DNA of 49,563 bases from Chara braunii. Taxonomy: Eukaryota > Streptophyta > Charophyceae > Charales > Characeae. Below, piece after piece: positions 20,701-32,701 of the stretch. The stretch's first letter is position 1. The number at the start of each line of letters is the position of its first letter. The notes beneath the pieces were generated by a model. That model was not told where the DNA came from. It ran no database searches and was given only the letters and a program-made list of their open reading frames with translations. A program made the translations under genes and the position numbers. Where the stretch lies: assembly GCA_003427395.1 (NCBI GenBank), contig BFEA01000016.1:651429-700991 (forward strand), read 5' to 3'.

Positions 20701-21640
20701 AAACTTCCGCTAGTACTTCGAGGGACGTACCCCTCTTCCCGCGGTGACTAACTCTCTCTCTCTCTACTCCCAACTTCACGAGTTTGTTTTCTTAACTTTT
20801 ATGTCCTCTTTTCTATTTCGTCGTCCTTAATCTCATCTCCCTTGCTTCTCCATAAGCACTACCTTCGTGCTTGTGCTCGCACACCTTCCCACTGCTTCTT
20901 GATGATTTTAGTCAACACCTCGGCCAGGTGGATGCACTATCGGGAGGAAGAGCTACATCGGCAAGAAAACGACCACAACTGATGACGGCAGCGCCTCCGT
21001 ATACAGAAGCCTGTGCAATCCCACCTTGCAACCAGGTGAGCCCCCATTTTCTCTCCCGCTCGACCACCCCGTTCATGACAGCAGGTTCGAAGCAGCCATT
21101 GAAACACGATGGCGGAAAGCAATAAGTCGCAGACGATCTACCTGAGGGAGACCACGATCACGAAGGTGACCATGATGACGAGGCGGTTATCACGACGGTC
21201 GAGCATAGGTCACGCGCTTCGGCACCATCCTTCTTCGAGGCCGATTGATTCGGCAGGTGAGTTGCTACAAAGTCCGTGGCAAATTTCTGAATCACGACTG
21301 TGTAAGACGGGAAGCAAGGCTACCGCTGTAGCGTGAGTAGCCTCTTCAACACCCGTCCTCCTCTTTCTATCCTTTTCACCATCACCCCCCCTTCTTCTGG
21401 CGTGAAACATGGCCTAGGTTCAGTCTATCCTTTCGCTTTTTTCTTCGACTGAGAATGTTTCTTTGTCGCCTTCTCTTTCCCTCTATTTGTCTTCCTTTCT
21501 TCCCTAGTATCCGTCTATGTCAGCCTCATGCTCTTGTTCCTCGTCTTCATCGCGACCTTGACCCTGTTCCTTAAGGTAAAGTAGAGGAGCGACTCGATTA
21601 TAACCTACCAAGAATGAGCAAGCAACGACCCGATACCATT
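20700..21640. other. CT-rich then GAC-rich stretch, unassigned
   Basis: Pyrimidine-rich from 20740 to 20900, with a small CT microsatellite near 20751-20764. A short frame at 21126-21248 is strongly acidic and His-rich (DHDHEGDHDDE). It resembles the decayed frame near 5105-5160 only in composition. No gene called. Confidence 0.35.
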
Positions 21641-21665
21641 GGGTCTACCATTCTGAATAGCACCC

Positions 21666-21722
21666 GGGCCATGCTAATCTCCCCTTTATCATTCAAATTT
21701 TAACAGATGTCCTGAAGGACGA
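21666..21722 (-). ncRNA. U6 snRNA pseudogene, 5' half fused to other sequence
   Basis: The minus strand reads GTCCTTCAGGACATCTG, then a diverged TTAAAATTTGAATGATAAAG, then GGGAGATTAGCATGGCCC. The match stops abruptly after GGCCC, in the same conserved zone where the other U6 halves break. Confidence 0.7.
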
Positions 21723-21765
21723 ATGATAGTCCCACAGTGGGACTGTGTAAAATCAGATATGAGAA

Positions 21766-21835
21766 TGGATATGTATTTCAACAGTTCAGGGGTATACCAA
21801 CCGAGTTAGGCCCGTTGGCCTTGTGACCGGTCTCG
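21766..21835 (-). repeat. SINE-like fragment
   Basis: A-box-like TAACTCGGTTGGTATA on the minus strand, followed by CCCCTGAACTGTTGAAATA, related to 6155-6232. The B box is not recognisable. It lies about 45 bp from the U6 fragment and in the same orientation. Confidence 0.45.
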
Positions 21836-22137
21836 GCACGGACACCGTCTCCGTGCCCCAAAGGAAAATGGAACTTTGAAATAATAAAATAAAATAAAAG
21901 TAAGATAAAATTATTTAGTAATAAAGAAATTTGCCCCTTAGTAATAAATAAATCGGTGTAAAAGGTAAAAACAAAAAATTGGAATCCGTACCGAGGGGGA
22001 GGAACCATCGACACTCCTTTGTCCCACCAGTCGGTCCCAAGGTCGAGGCTGATGGCAAAGCTGAGGAGAATAACCTCGTCAGACCCTCATCCTCTTGGTT
22101 TCCTTCTTACCACTCCACCCTCTAATGTTTGCGCCCC

Positions 22138-22205
22138 CCAATCTAGATCCCTCAATCCACAGTATGAAAGTCCTACACCTTAACCAATAGTGTTAGGCCC
22201 AATGC
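22138..22205 (-). repeat. SINE-like fragment
   Basis: Minus strand has CCTAACACTATTGGTTAAGG (A-box-like) and GGATTGAGGGATCTAGAT (B-box-like) about 35 nt apart, typical of plant tRNA-derived SINEs. Body and tail not delimited. Confidence 0.45.
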
Positions 22206-22654
22206 TGGGTTTAGCACTAGTGGAAACCTATATAAACGGGTGCCGCGTGGCGCACGGGCTTACTAAAACACTCCAGGGTTATACCCTGGTCTAGCAACTA
22301 AACCCACGACTGTCAAGCTCCCGTGTCTACCGAGCAGAGGCCCGTTCCGTTTTTTTATCGCACCGTTCACTTCGTACGCACCGTCGTCAGAGTCGTCGTC
22401 CATATGAGCGCACGCGCACCATGGTCACATCAACGGAAAGGATCACTTAGTCATAGTCTAATCAAAGTCAAAAGTTGGCCGGCGGATGCGCAAGCTCTAT
22501 AACATCAATAGGAGACATCACGCACGCCTCAAAACTGCGTGCTCATACACTCTCTCCTTCCTGTCAAAAATTTAGTCAGCGTAAAAATACTACAGTCGCG
22601 ACTTGCACGTTGCACTCAAGGCTCAAGTAAAAAAATATTCTCTGTCATTTAAAA

Positions 22655-23529
22655 AACCAGGGCGGATACCCTTGTAAGGGTATTCGCACCGACAACGGCC
22701 TCCCTCACTTGGTGCGCAGTAGCGTGCAGATGTGTGCAACTTCCCCTCTCAGCGCGAGGTGGCACGCGACCTCCCCCGCTTGGCGTGCGGAAGCGCTCAT
22801 GCGAACGGCCTCCATCGCTCGACGCGAGGTAGCTCGCAACTACACTCTGGTGGGCGCAGCTGCTGACGCATGGGTACACGCTGATGCGCAGCCTCCCCCC
22901 CTAGGTGTGTGGTAGCGCACGACTGAGTGCTGATGCTCGTGATTGCGCGCTGATGCTCGCGACTGTGCGCAGATGCGCTCGCTCTCCTTTACTAGAGCAC
23001 AAATGCACGTGGCTGCATGCTGGCGCGCACAACTCGCCTGATTTGCTTGCGAGTGTGCGTGCGTTCATATGTCCCCTGTTATTCAGCGTGACCACGTGTG
23101 CTAACAATGATGATGACGATGATGGCGATGACGAAGATCCAATGATAACGATGTACGCTCCTTCCTTCTGATCGGCTTAATGTGCGTTTAACCCGTGCAT
23201 CTGTGTGTGCGTGACGTTCGCTTGATCGTGTCCTTTTGCATGCAATATATCTGTTCGCTGCTACATACGTGTGTGAAGTTTTCTCCTCTCAATCCTTGTG
23301 CGTATGAAGGCCAACACACCTTGTGTGCCAGCACGTGCAAAAGTCCGAAGTGTCCCAAACAAGAGCCCAGTTGGATTTTTAAAGTTTGTTGGGCCCTCCG
23401 TTGGAGAGCTCTAGCACTCCGGTACCCCTAACGAGGTCGGGTGTGTTGTCAGGAGATTTGCACCGCCCCGCTACCGGGGCAATGGGCGGTGTCGGTGTGA
23501 ATACCCTTACAAGGGTATCCGCACTGGTT
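22655..23529. mobile_element. Non-autonomous DNA transposon with 40-bp terminal inverted repeats
   Basis: The termini 22655-22694 and 23490-23529 are reverse complements with two mismatches in 40. Each terminus itself contains the palindrome ATACCCTTGTAAGGGTAT. The 875-bp interior is GC-rich with repeated phrases of type GCGCTCATGCGAACGGCCTCC, partly shared with 8290-8440. It holds no transposase. No convincing target-site duplication was found next to the ends, so the superfamily is open. Confidence 0.75.
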
Positions 23530-25745
23530 CTTGCAAGTGACAGGAAATAAGTTTGATTTAAAAGTTTAGGTTTACCGCGCGAGATGCTGCAATGTCTGTG
23601 GTTAACGTTGACTGAATGGTTGATTAGAGCAGAGAGTGTGTGGCCGCGCAGGTTTGAGGCGCGTGTGATTTTATTTGTTGATGACTGAAGGATCGGCGTG
23701 ATCGCCGACATGATTGTTTTTTTATTTGATTAAGTTAGGATTAAACAAATTTTTGTCGTTTGATTGATGCACTTATCAGTGACTCGTGCGTACGTATGGA
23801 GGACGACATCGACAAAAGTGTGATTTTGAAAACTCTTCGGTAGATCTACGCGTCGCTCGACATCGTTTATTTAGGTATCCATCAAAACTAAACCCTGACT
23901 TGGGTCTAGCATTATTGGTTACAACGTCGGACCTTTAATAGGGAGATTTTGGGATCGAGGTCGAGCGGCGACAATGCGGTGATATCAGGGTAGCGCGAAT
24001 GGACCTCGGGGGGTGAGGGCCCGGTGGGGCTATCCCCCTTGGTTTTGCCATCGGCGTAGCCAGAGTGGTGTTAGTGGTTCCTTTTTCCCTCGTCGTCATA
24101 TTCTGACGGCTAAAAAATTTTAAACATATTTTGTTATAATATTTTTATCTTTAGGCTCCGACGTTTTCTTGATTCAGACGTGGCGTCAGAGTTAAGGGTC
24201 GTCATGACAGTCGAGGACCTTGAGTGCGCGCCTCGTCCGATGGGTCAGTGAGTTCATGATGCTGGCGAAAGTCCTCTATCACGCGGTAGGAGAGAAAACT
24301 ACGGTGTGGTCAGGGTCTGAGTTTGTAATTGCACCTGAGGCAAAAGGGTCGGTAATGCTGAATGTATATGACCTACGCTTTGGGTCTGGTGAGGCTGAGT
24401 GGGGGTGTGTTGTATTTACGAGGTAGCCTGGAGTGTGACTACAAACTGCTTTCGTGACTGCGCCGAAGTTACCCCACTAAAGTATTACGGAGAACCCGTG
24501 GCAGCCACATCCGTGCTCAAGCCTCGAGCGGGGGAGCATGCGGGAGCCGCCCCCACCAGCAGGGGCGATACGGGCGAGGTGCCAGCCGGTAGCATCGGAG
24601 TTGGGCTTCCTCGATGGACCAGTCATTTTTCCTCCCCTCTGGCCCTCTCCCCCCATGAGCGTCGGCGGCCTCCGCCTAATGCTACTTGGCGGAGACCAGC
24701 GACATATCTCTAAGCCGTGGGCACTAAGCTTGTCCGCGGGCTGCTCTCGGACCATAAGCTGCAAACACAGGCAGCTGGCGCGAGTAGAGAGCTCAGCGGG
24801 GCAGCACAGTGGAGGCCACGGCGGAGCGATAGCGCAGTGGCGACGGGTGCTAAGACCACAAAAAGAGGTTGTGGCGGAGCAGTGACAAGGGCTACAAAGT
24901 TTGTCGGGCTGATAGTAAGAAGAAGGGCTAAGTCGAACACTCTAGTAGCCGGTTCCTCCTCCGAGCTCGGGGTAGCACAAGGCGGTCGATAAAGTTTGCT
25001 GCGCAGTCGTAGGGTCGGGGACTACGACAGGCAATCGGGCGCAGACGGAGAGCGGAGCGAGGAGGCGGATGAATCTGGCGCGTTTTCAAGCCAGATGCGT
25101 TCGAAGTTGGAGATGGTGAAGAGGTTGGTTGGGCGCAGTTGGAGATGGACAACGAGCTCGGTCCTCATCGAGATCGGGCGAGGAAGGAACCGACCTTGGG
25201 GTTTTGCCCCGAGGCGGGTCGCTCGGTGAGGTTAGTTTTAGTGTTGGGGTAATAAAATTAGATATAGATGAGAAAGACGTTGCGTGGAGCTATGAAGGAG
25301 ACGGGAAGAAGGGAACGGAAGAGTGTGTGGCATGGTCAGTCGGGGATGGAATCAGTCGGGGAGAGGGGCGTTCCTACCGTTTTAGGCGAACCCGATTGTG
25401 GAGTCAGAATAGGGAGACAGTTGGTAGAACGAGAGTTAGTAAAGAAAGGGTGTGCTTGGGGTTATGGCGGACAACGAGGATGGTAAGTGAGAAAATGGAT
25501 AACTCGCCCGTTTCTCGACAAAAACGGATGGGGAAAGATGAGATTCCGGAGTTTTCTGATAGGGCGATTTCAACGGAATCGTTAGTTCTCGAATTATTGG
25601 AGTAGGATTAGAGTTAGGAGACAAAAAAATTGCACGAAGGAGGGATATGGCGGGAGCAGAAAAATAGAGTTTTCACTCGATTGTTGATGGAATCGAGTGC
25701 AATAAAAAAATTAGGAAGGGGGACCCAAAAGAGTAATCCAAGCTT
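23530..25745. other. Unassigned GC-rich stretch ending in poly(A)
   Basis: No domain recognised in several plus frames. A 68-codon frame at 24220-24426 and a 158-codon frame at 25129-25605 lack motifs. A 20-nt A run at about 25747-25766 might mark the 3' end of a retrocopy, but no source transcript was recognised. Confidence 0.3.
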
Positions 25746-25766
25746 AAAAAAAAAAAAAAAAAAAGT

Positions 25767-27085
25767 GTTATGTATCTTCTCGCATTTTAGGAAAATATTT
25801 TTTTTTTTAATTCTGCATGCTTAATGGCGAAAAGCTATGCTCAGGGTCGAGCAACGTGTGAATAAGGGAGATAGAGATGGAGAGTCGGACCTACCTTATC
25901 ATTTGAAGTTGTACGCAATACTGCAACAGCGGCGAATCTTCCATGTCCTAGCGGCAGATTCATTCCGAGTTGGTACTTCGTATCGCTTGAAGTAGTGTGT
26001 GGCGGACCGCAAGGTTGGGGACTTACCCGCTGACTGGTGTGTTGCTCATCCTATCGATAGGAGTAACCTCCCTCTACTCCTCTGCGTGCTTGGCAGAAAA
26101 CTGAATGCTGCTGACTGGACCTGGCCGTTAGTGTGACCAGATACTTACAGATAAGCGGCGTGTATATGAAGGCACACAAGTGCGACAAGAGAGAGAGGGG
26201 CATAATCCGCTTGGGCCCTGCCGTTGGAACCGGCTCCAGAGGTAGAAAGGCATGAGGGAGGCAGTAGGCGTAGAGACGTACCTACTTTTAGAGAGGCATC
26301 CCATCCCGTCGATCGCGGAGGCAGCCGAAGTAAGCCTGGAACGTTGGAAACTTACCTGTTGACTGGTGATAGCGTGGGCCTGCCACGTAGGAGTCTGCAT
26401 GCACTTCGACTTCTACTACTGATGCCAACGGATGCGTTGTCAGTTCATACAGCTTGTGCGTTAAAGCAATGGATAGTAGGAGGGCTGCAGAGACATAGGC
26501 CATAGTCGTGGTGGTGAGAAGTGTGCTCTCATTGACGTTCGGATTCGGTAGTTTGATTCGCTGTTTGGTGGAGTATCAATACCTTTCTGCCATATGAAAC
26601 AACGTTGGGCTTGTTGGCTCCCGGTGAGAATTGCGTTCCGAACTTCTGACGTTCGTCCATTGTAAGAAGAGAAAAGGAGAGACCGAGGAGGCTTACCTGC
26701 GGGTCAGTGGGTGCGAGCAGCTGGAGGGCGGTGTAGGTTTTTACGTCCTTGCCGAAGAAACACTCGGCTTGACTCATTCAAAGTGTTAAGAGTGACGTAA
26801 GGCAGAGCCTTGCTGCTGTACTTTTATGAGCTACGCCATTTTGTTGTGTCTTTCACATTGGGCTTTGCTGCAAAATCCTCCCATCACTCGGGCAGAGTAT
26901 AAAGGGCGGACTTCATGTGAACACAATGTCTTTAAACCGGGCGGCGACAGATTGATCACGAAGAACAACGCTGCAACCTTAGGAAGTGCTTTAGATCTCC
27001 GAAAGAGGGGGGTCGTTGCTGCGATTATGAAAGGGTGTAAAGAGGACAAAGCCTGCTGGGTTGACTTTGGTTTGGCCGGCTGCTG
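25767..27085. other. Unassigned stretch
   Basis: Frames of 82-93 codons on both strands, for example 26224-26505 and 26826-27086, carry no motif and overlap one another. The phrase ACTTACCTGTTGACTGGTGATAG near 26350 repeats with variation at 26023 (ACTTACCCGCTGACTGGTG), hinting at an old ~330-bp duplication. Confidence 0.35.
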
Positions 27086-27310
27086 AGCATCCAGACCATC
27101 ATTGCGGGGCCCTCAGGCGCATGAAAGTATTAAGGCCCTCTCATGCGAGTTGAGTCAGTCTCTCTCCTGTATCTCGAGAGTCGCAAACCCCTCATTCTGT
27201 CTTTCTTACTCTCATTATGGTCATGTGACGAGAGGAAGGCGGCAGGCGGGATTGCAACCCGTAGGACCGTAGCAAGACTTTGTGGGGAGTCAACCCATTG
27301 ATTGCGGGAG
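27085..27310. repeat. Array-flanking segment S, copy 3 (reversed)
   Basis: Reverse complement of the segment at 19190-19415, with CCATCATTGCGGGGCCC and GGCCCTCTCATGCGAG blocks. It precedes array d on the plus strand, so this element copy points the opposite way from those at 3280 and 19190. Confidence 0.65.
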
Positions 27311-27600
27311 CTCTGCCGAAACTAAGGAGGAGTTCTGGAGGTAAGGAACTGAGAGGTAACTTTTTCATCTCCTTCTATAAACCCAACTATAACCCATTAT
27401 CTGTATTCCTTCTTATGTTTTGACTGAGTATACTGAGTGCATCCCCACTTTGACTTTGAGTTTGACTTTCAGGACACAAACCAGACTAAGTCAAGGAATG
27501 TATGAGCAATATTAGTTTCAGTTTCGTTGTTTGATTGAAAGCAGATTCTGGGATTGTATCTGAGGGAAGGATGGGAGGAGGGCAGTATTCTTTGTTTAAG
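27310..27600. other. Linker between segment S and array d
   Basis: AT-rich, repeats GACTTTGAGTTTGACTTT phrases. No gene. Confidence 0.4.
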
Positions 27601-27614
27601 TGGGTCAATCGAAG

Positions 27615-28340
27615 GCTGGGAAAGTCTCCATAAGTTTGGGGAGACTCAGTGCTATGATTATTTTGAATTGCCTAGAGAACCAAACATGTTCCATATGTTT
27701 GGGTGGTCTGGTTGCTCTGACTTGTGAGGGTTCACTGTGAGGGACTTTCAGGGACCAAGCATGTTCCATAAGTTTGGGTGGCTTGGTCACCTTGTTTAAT
27801 TTGAGTTTCTTTCAGTTTATTTTTTTTCTATGAGGAGATTTGAGCATGTTCCATAAGTTTGGGTGGCTCAGCCTCTTCCTGCTTTGGCTTTAAGAGAAAG
27901 AACCAGGCTGAGGACCAGACATGTTCCATAAGTTTGGGTGGTCTTGGTCCAACGCCACGCACATGCTGGAACAAGAAGGCTATAACTTAACTATATTTTA
28001 TTACTATCATATTTATGAACATGCTAGTCAGACAGAGTTCCATAAGTTTGGGTGGTCTGACTATAGTTTATCACCAACTGAAGAGAGTACTAATTAAGAG
28101 TAAATTTGTGGTACGAAGGGGCAGACTGAATCTTGAGCTAAAGATGATCGCTTCAGTTATATTCTCCCTCAGAAGACTAAGTGCAGATAATTATATAAAA
28201 CCGAGATAGTTGAACATTTCAGGGCGACTAGGGTGACCTAGTCATATGCCCAAAGAAGAGAAAATTTGTTGTGCCCTGTGTTTGTGTATACCCAATCGCT
28301 GAGCTAGACATGTTCCATACGTTTGGATGGTCTAGTTTTA
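27615..28340 (+). repeat. Hairpin array d
   Basis: Seven units share the core ATGTTCCATAAGTTTGGGTG with minor variants. Arms differ from unit to unit but are reverse complements: AGTCTCC/GGAGACT (27623, 27640), AACCAAAC/GTCTGGTT (27678, 27706), GACCAAGC/GCTTGGTC (27753, 27781), TGAGC/GCTCA (27841, 27866), GGACCAGAC/GTCTTGGTCC (27912, 27941), TAGTCAGAC/GTCTGACTA (28025, 28055) and CTAGAC/GTCTAG (28304, 28330). A further hairpin with a different loop is GACTAGG/CCTAGTC at 28226-28243. Confidence 0.85.
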
Positions 28341-28479
28341 TGCCCTATGTAAGTTGGGTATAAAATGGTAAATCATTGAAAGACTATGAACTATTGTTTG
28401 ATAAGATGACTTTGGGATGGTGAGAGTACTTACATTTGTGGTTTGACCTTCATGCGGCTGAGTGAGATTACTACTTAGT

Positions 28480-29546
28480 ATGAGCAGTCCCAACTGTGGA
28501 GTGGCAATCTATTAAGCATCAATATACGAATCTCCTGTGTCTCGTTTGTGGGTTGCACAGGGAGGATATCTCTCACTTATGGGTTGCCTGCTTCCTTCAG
28601 AGGAGCTTTTGGTGGTCCTGGCCAAAGCATTGTAAAGGGTCATCCCCCTTGTTGGTTTCAGAGGATCTGCTAGGAGCTATCATTAGAAATGAGAAGGATG
28701 AGCGCTTATATGTCTCTTAGATGGTCCGAACAACAATCTTGATTGTTTTTTGGACCATCAGAATTCAGTGTATTAGACATAATAAGGTATCATCCTCTTC
28801 TCACGTGCACAGATTGATGATGTTGTACATTAAGAGAGCATCCGAGCGGACTTTTTTCACAGACGCATAATTAAAGTTATTTCTCCTGCTTCCTTTATCT
28901 CCCAGGCTTAGGGTTTCTTTCCTAACTTTGTTTCTTTTGATTATCATGCCAATCGCTACATCTTTGGATCGACGTTTTCTACTTTCAATCTTGAGCTTCA
29001 TGCCCCTTCGGTCTCCTCTGAGCACAACGGGTCTCCGAGGAGGCCCTCAAACGGTCTGCGGTTGTTAGGATAGTCGTAGGATAGTGGTAGCTTGAGTATC
29101 TTTTAGTCTTTCTTTAATTTGGACCATAGTTAGTTGCTGGTATTAAGTAGATAAGCTCTTTAGGTGTAAGAGTTTTTTACTGGTATTTGAAGTTTTCATT
29201 TGGTTGCCCTTTTCATTGTTTTTTTAGGGACCTTTTTCCTCCCCGGGGGATGCCTTTTTTTTTTTTTTCTCTCTCCCCCTTGTCATTTTTTAAGTTTCTC
29301 GTTTTTTTTCACTTTTTGTTTCTTCTTTCCCCCAAGTATGACTTTCTGAGTTTTGACAGTCTTTTGCTCCTTATAGTATGGTTGGTTTACTGCTCGGTAG
29401 GACTTCGCTGCTCGGATACATGGTATTCGTATCGTTCACTATATAGGGTCCGATGACTCTTCGTCATTTTTATGCGTGTCAGTGATAAGCAATCAGACTG
29501 GTTTCTCCTATAATATAAAGAGGTTATGTTGTAGTTAAAAAAAAAA
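28480..29546 (+). mobile_element. LINE (L1-type) 3' end
   Basis: A zinc-knuckle frame at 28496-28720 is followed by decayed C-terminal sequence, a T-rich 3' untranslated region and a 10-nt A tail at 29537-29546, preceded by TATAATATAAAGAGGTTATG, typical of plant L1 3' ends. The 5' part of the element is absent, as usual for 5'-truncated LINE insertions. No target duplication could be fixed. Confidence 0.6.
28496..28720 (+). pseudogene. LINE ORF2 zinc-binding (zf-RVT-like) fragment
   Basis: The frame contains CLVCGLHREDISHLWVAC, a C-x2-C-x8-H-x4-C arrangement. It is followed by aromatic sequence (FLQRSFWWSW) as in the zinc-binding region that follows reverse transcriptase in plant L1-type ORF2. 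The frame starts without a credible initiation codon, and the upstream reverse transcriptase is missing. A stop comes soon after; decayed sequence beyond it resembles the ORF2 C-terminus. It is a dead fragment. Confidence 0.55.
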
Positions 29547-31289
29547 TGTATCACTCTACATCGCTCCGTTCATATAGTACGCAGGGAATAACCAATCACA
29601 ACCCCTGATACTACACTGGAACAATCGTTCACAACCTCTTTTCGTATACTACGTAAAGGTCTTATTGTTGAAGATACTAAACTTAACTCATATACAATAA
29701 GGGGCGATGATTCAAGGTATCCTCGCATCTGCTGAGCACGGAGTGCTACCAATCACAACCTTCGTCTGTATAAACCACAAGGTACTGCAACCTGTCTGTA
29801 TACAGTGTACCCCAGTCCTGAAAGAAGATGCCACTCAGGGTAATCGATAATTAATCACCATCAAGTATGTACTTAGCTAGTAAATAAGCATTTCTTTTTA
29901 AGACGAATCGATTCTGCCTCATTGACCACAATTAAGAAGCGAAGAAAGTTAAAAGTTGCACTCAATTTAATTACGTTCCCTTATTTAGCTTACTTAGCCT
30001 TCTAACTTTCTTCAACGTTCAAGCATTCTTGATCGATTATCATTCAGAATCCACTGACTTGGATTTTAATTGGTAGGGGCATGTCAGATAAATGATAGAT
30101 TATTGGCGATTGAGAGAAAAAGAGAGAGAACAAGTGAATCAGGGTTTATAACGACATTCCTTCTCGACAGCCTGATAAAAAACGGCTCAATACCACCATC
30201 AGTGTTTAAACCAGGAACTAAGTTTCTCGTGAACAAAAAAGTAAGATAGCTTCTTGAAAGTAATAATCGATCAAGATCTCATGCACGAATGACTTACTTA
30301 TTAGTTTTACGTTCGAGTACAAACAATTATCCAAGAAGTATGTTAATAACCCTCTGCCAATTTTGAAGTTAAGACAGAAAGTTGAAGCACTTTTATTTTA
30401 AAGTCTCGGTCATCCAGTCCCCTACTAGCTGAGTCATCTGACTTAGGCATGCGATACATATTTAACATTGTAACTATTTTCCGTGATCGTCCGACCAAAA
30501 CGGGATCTGATCACATTCTCACGCATGCTCCTAGTATCGATAATAGTCTCAACTACTTTGCGACCTTTGGAAGATAATCACAGTAAAGAACTCCAAACAA
30601 AAGATTGATCAGACCGACGTTTGAGTAATTACTTCCAAAGAGGATCATGTAGGGCAGTTGACGACATCAATACCGTGTCCATGTGCAGGGTCTATCCCCA
30701 CGCAATTTTGACTTTGTATAGCACTTCACTCTAACTAGTGTCGTGCACATAATGTTTATTTCCTCTGTCAGTTGACTCTTGCTCTTCTTACGAGTTGCCA
30801 ACAACCACCTCTAGACCAATCGATGATACTCACAAATATGTGTGTATCCTCCACACCGCGCGTCATAAGACGTTGACCATCTAATGCACATAGAGCCTGA
30901 GTTTCAACCGCACACACCTCTTTCTCGTAGATTGCCCCGTTGTCTGTGACCCACATATTGACTGTGACTGCTTTGTGATATTAATCCCTCCGTCGTCCCG
31001 AGTTAATCTTAGGGGTCCACTCGCATTGCTCGTACATTGTCCCACACATTCACTCTCACTTTACCGAAATGGAGATGAAGCATGGAATGGTAGTTGACAC
31101 TTGAGCGTTCATCCTCATGAAAAGTCTGACTTTGGTAGGCACGTTTCCCTTACTAGAACTCAGCGTAGTGCATTCATTCTCGAGTTCATTATTCCAGCGA
31201 AGGAGAGTAATACTACGCGGTGCATGACATGTCGGTGACATCAATAGTGTGGTTTATGTGTAGAGCATACCCGAAAAATCCGCACTCGT
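29547..31289. other. Unassigned stretch
   Basis: AT-moderate DNA with only chance-length frames. No repeat shared with other parts was identified with confidence. Confidence 0.4.
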
Positions 31290-31349
31290 CCTATCCGGCG
31301 CCACTGTGCGCCCATTCTCCCCCCGTTCTCGTTCTCGTCTGTAACCGTC

Positions 31350-31818
31350 TCTCTCTGACTCAACGTCCCCGCCGATGCGAGATGACCTCAGGGCCCTACT
31401 CCACAGGTCCGGCAGACGAGTGGTCCCTGCCAAGACAGGGTCTCCAGGTCGTTGGCTTCGGACTCGGCCTCTGAGTTGTGGTCCAGACGTTGTTGCTAAT
31501 GTTTGGTAGTCCCAGTGAAAATTTTTGTCTCTTGATATGGGACTGTCACGTTACCTCCACAGTAACCCCATTCCTCTTGCATCTTCTCTTGACCTTGTTC
31601 GTGGCCTCCGTGATAGCCACCAGTAATCTCTGATCCTTTCTCATCTCTTCCTTACTCACGCCTTCAACATTAATTTTTAATTTTGCTTCCCTTTCGTCAA
31701 AGTCCAGGATCGTAGTGATCCATGAACTTCCTTCTTCCGACCTCAAGGCCCAACGTACTAAGAGTCTCCAACACTCGGGCTTATAGCCTTCCATTCCCTT
31801 TCTGCACGCCATAACCAC
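31350..31818 (-). pseudogene. Frame P, unrecognised conserved protein fragment (copy 1)
   Basis: The open part 31546-31818 encodes about 90 residues, including ACRKGMEGYKPECWRLLVRW, SSWITTILDF, AKLKINVEG, and a basic C-terminus. Copy 2 at 45392-45640 keeps the same residues at most of these positions (ACRKG, W-R-x-L-x-R-W-A-L, WIT, RLKINVEG) although the DNA has drifted. That suggests both descend from a selected coding sequence. A second conserved acidic stretch, SEAESEANDLETLSW, lies downstream in another frame. No start codon can be fixed and a stop precedes the region. I do not recognise the family. Confidence 0.45.
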
Positions 31819-32701
31819 TCTTTAAAAAATATAGCCCATGCTTAACACCTCTAACAACTATGCACCCTCTCAAGTACTTAGCACTTATAAGCCACCGAAA
31901 AAACTAGGCTCCAGCGCCCGCGGTCTTTGTTCCTCACCTCTACACCCTTATCCCGACTTTCAAGACTACACAATGACATTAAGAGCCCATGCATGCATCC
32001 ACTAACCAATGGCCGAAAAACTTCGCAGCTGCCCCTTTTATACAGCTTGAGGGACCCGCGGCTCCTTTATACTAAACGGGAGACTCATAAAAAAAACGTT
32101 TTCAAGATATCAATAAATTAAGTAATAATAATTATTATTCCCAAAAATTTTAGTTGGGACGAAAGTCCAACGGTCAGTAATGGTGTGTGACTCTATGGCC
32201 TACATATGTTGTTTTTTCGGCTCAGTTCGAAACGATTGCAGGTCTGGCCGGCTATGGTCCCATAACGAGATCCTGATTGACGTCTTCCTCACTTCAAAGG
32301 AGGTCATCGGACTACCCCTGAAGGGTACCCGTGTCCGATAGCAAGGAGGGGGCTTATGAGCCTCCTATCGAAGCGGCCGCATGTCACCCTCATTTTGGAG
32401 CCTTACAGCGAGGCGTTCAACAGATTGTGCCTGCGGTAAATGAGTCGTGAAGAATCGAGTCAGTCTAGGCCGCCCCCTTGTAATCACGATTCAAAAATGA
32501 ACCGTTCGTTCCCTCATGAAGTGATAGAAGAAGGAAACTAATTTTTTGAGAAAACTAAATGTAAGAAAGAAAGTAATAAAAACAACAACTTTATGAGATC
32601 TCTACCGCCACGACAGCTAAAGATTGTCTGATCTGGTGATTCTAAAGTAACAGTCTGGATTCGAGCGCTGATACGAAACGCATTGTTTTGTTTTCCTTTT
32701 T
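31819..32701. other. Intergenic region between frames P and Q
   Basis: Partly conserved with 44570-45400 in inverse orientation, over about 32160-32500. TATA-like sequences are present but none can be tied to a start. It may have been a bidirectional promoter region. Confidence 0.35.

Noticed and set aside
25129-25605. 158-codon plus frame as a gene
   Set aside because: No motif, overlapping frames are open too, composition is purine-rich, and no homologous copy is present to test conservation.
27605-27790. Minus-strand repeat protein with PPKLMEH motifs
   Set aside because: The motifs are translations of the array d loop; base pairing of the arms, not codons, is what is conserved, and the frame does not persist through the array.
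27615-28340. CRISPR-like array
   Set aside because: Regular repeats with variable neighbours invite the idea, but the variable parts are paired arms of hairpins, spacing is irregular and the DNA is plant nuclear.
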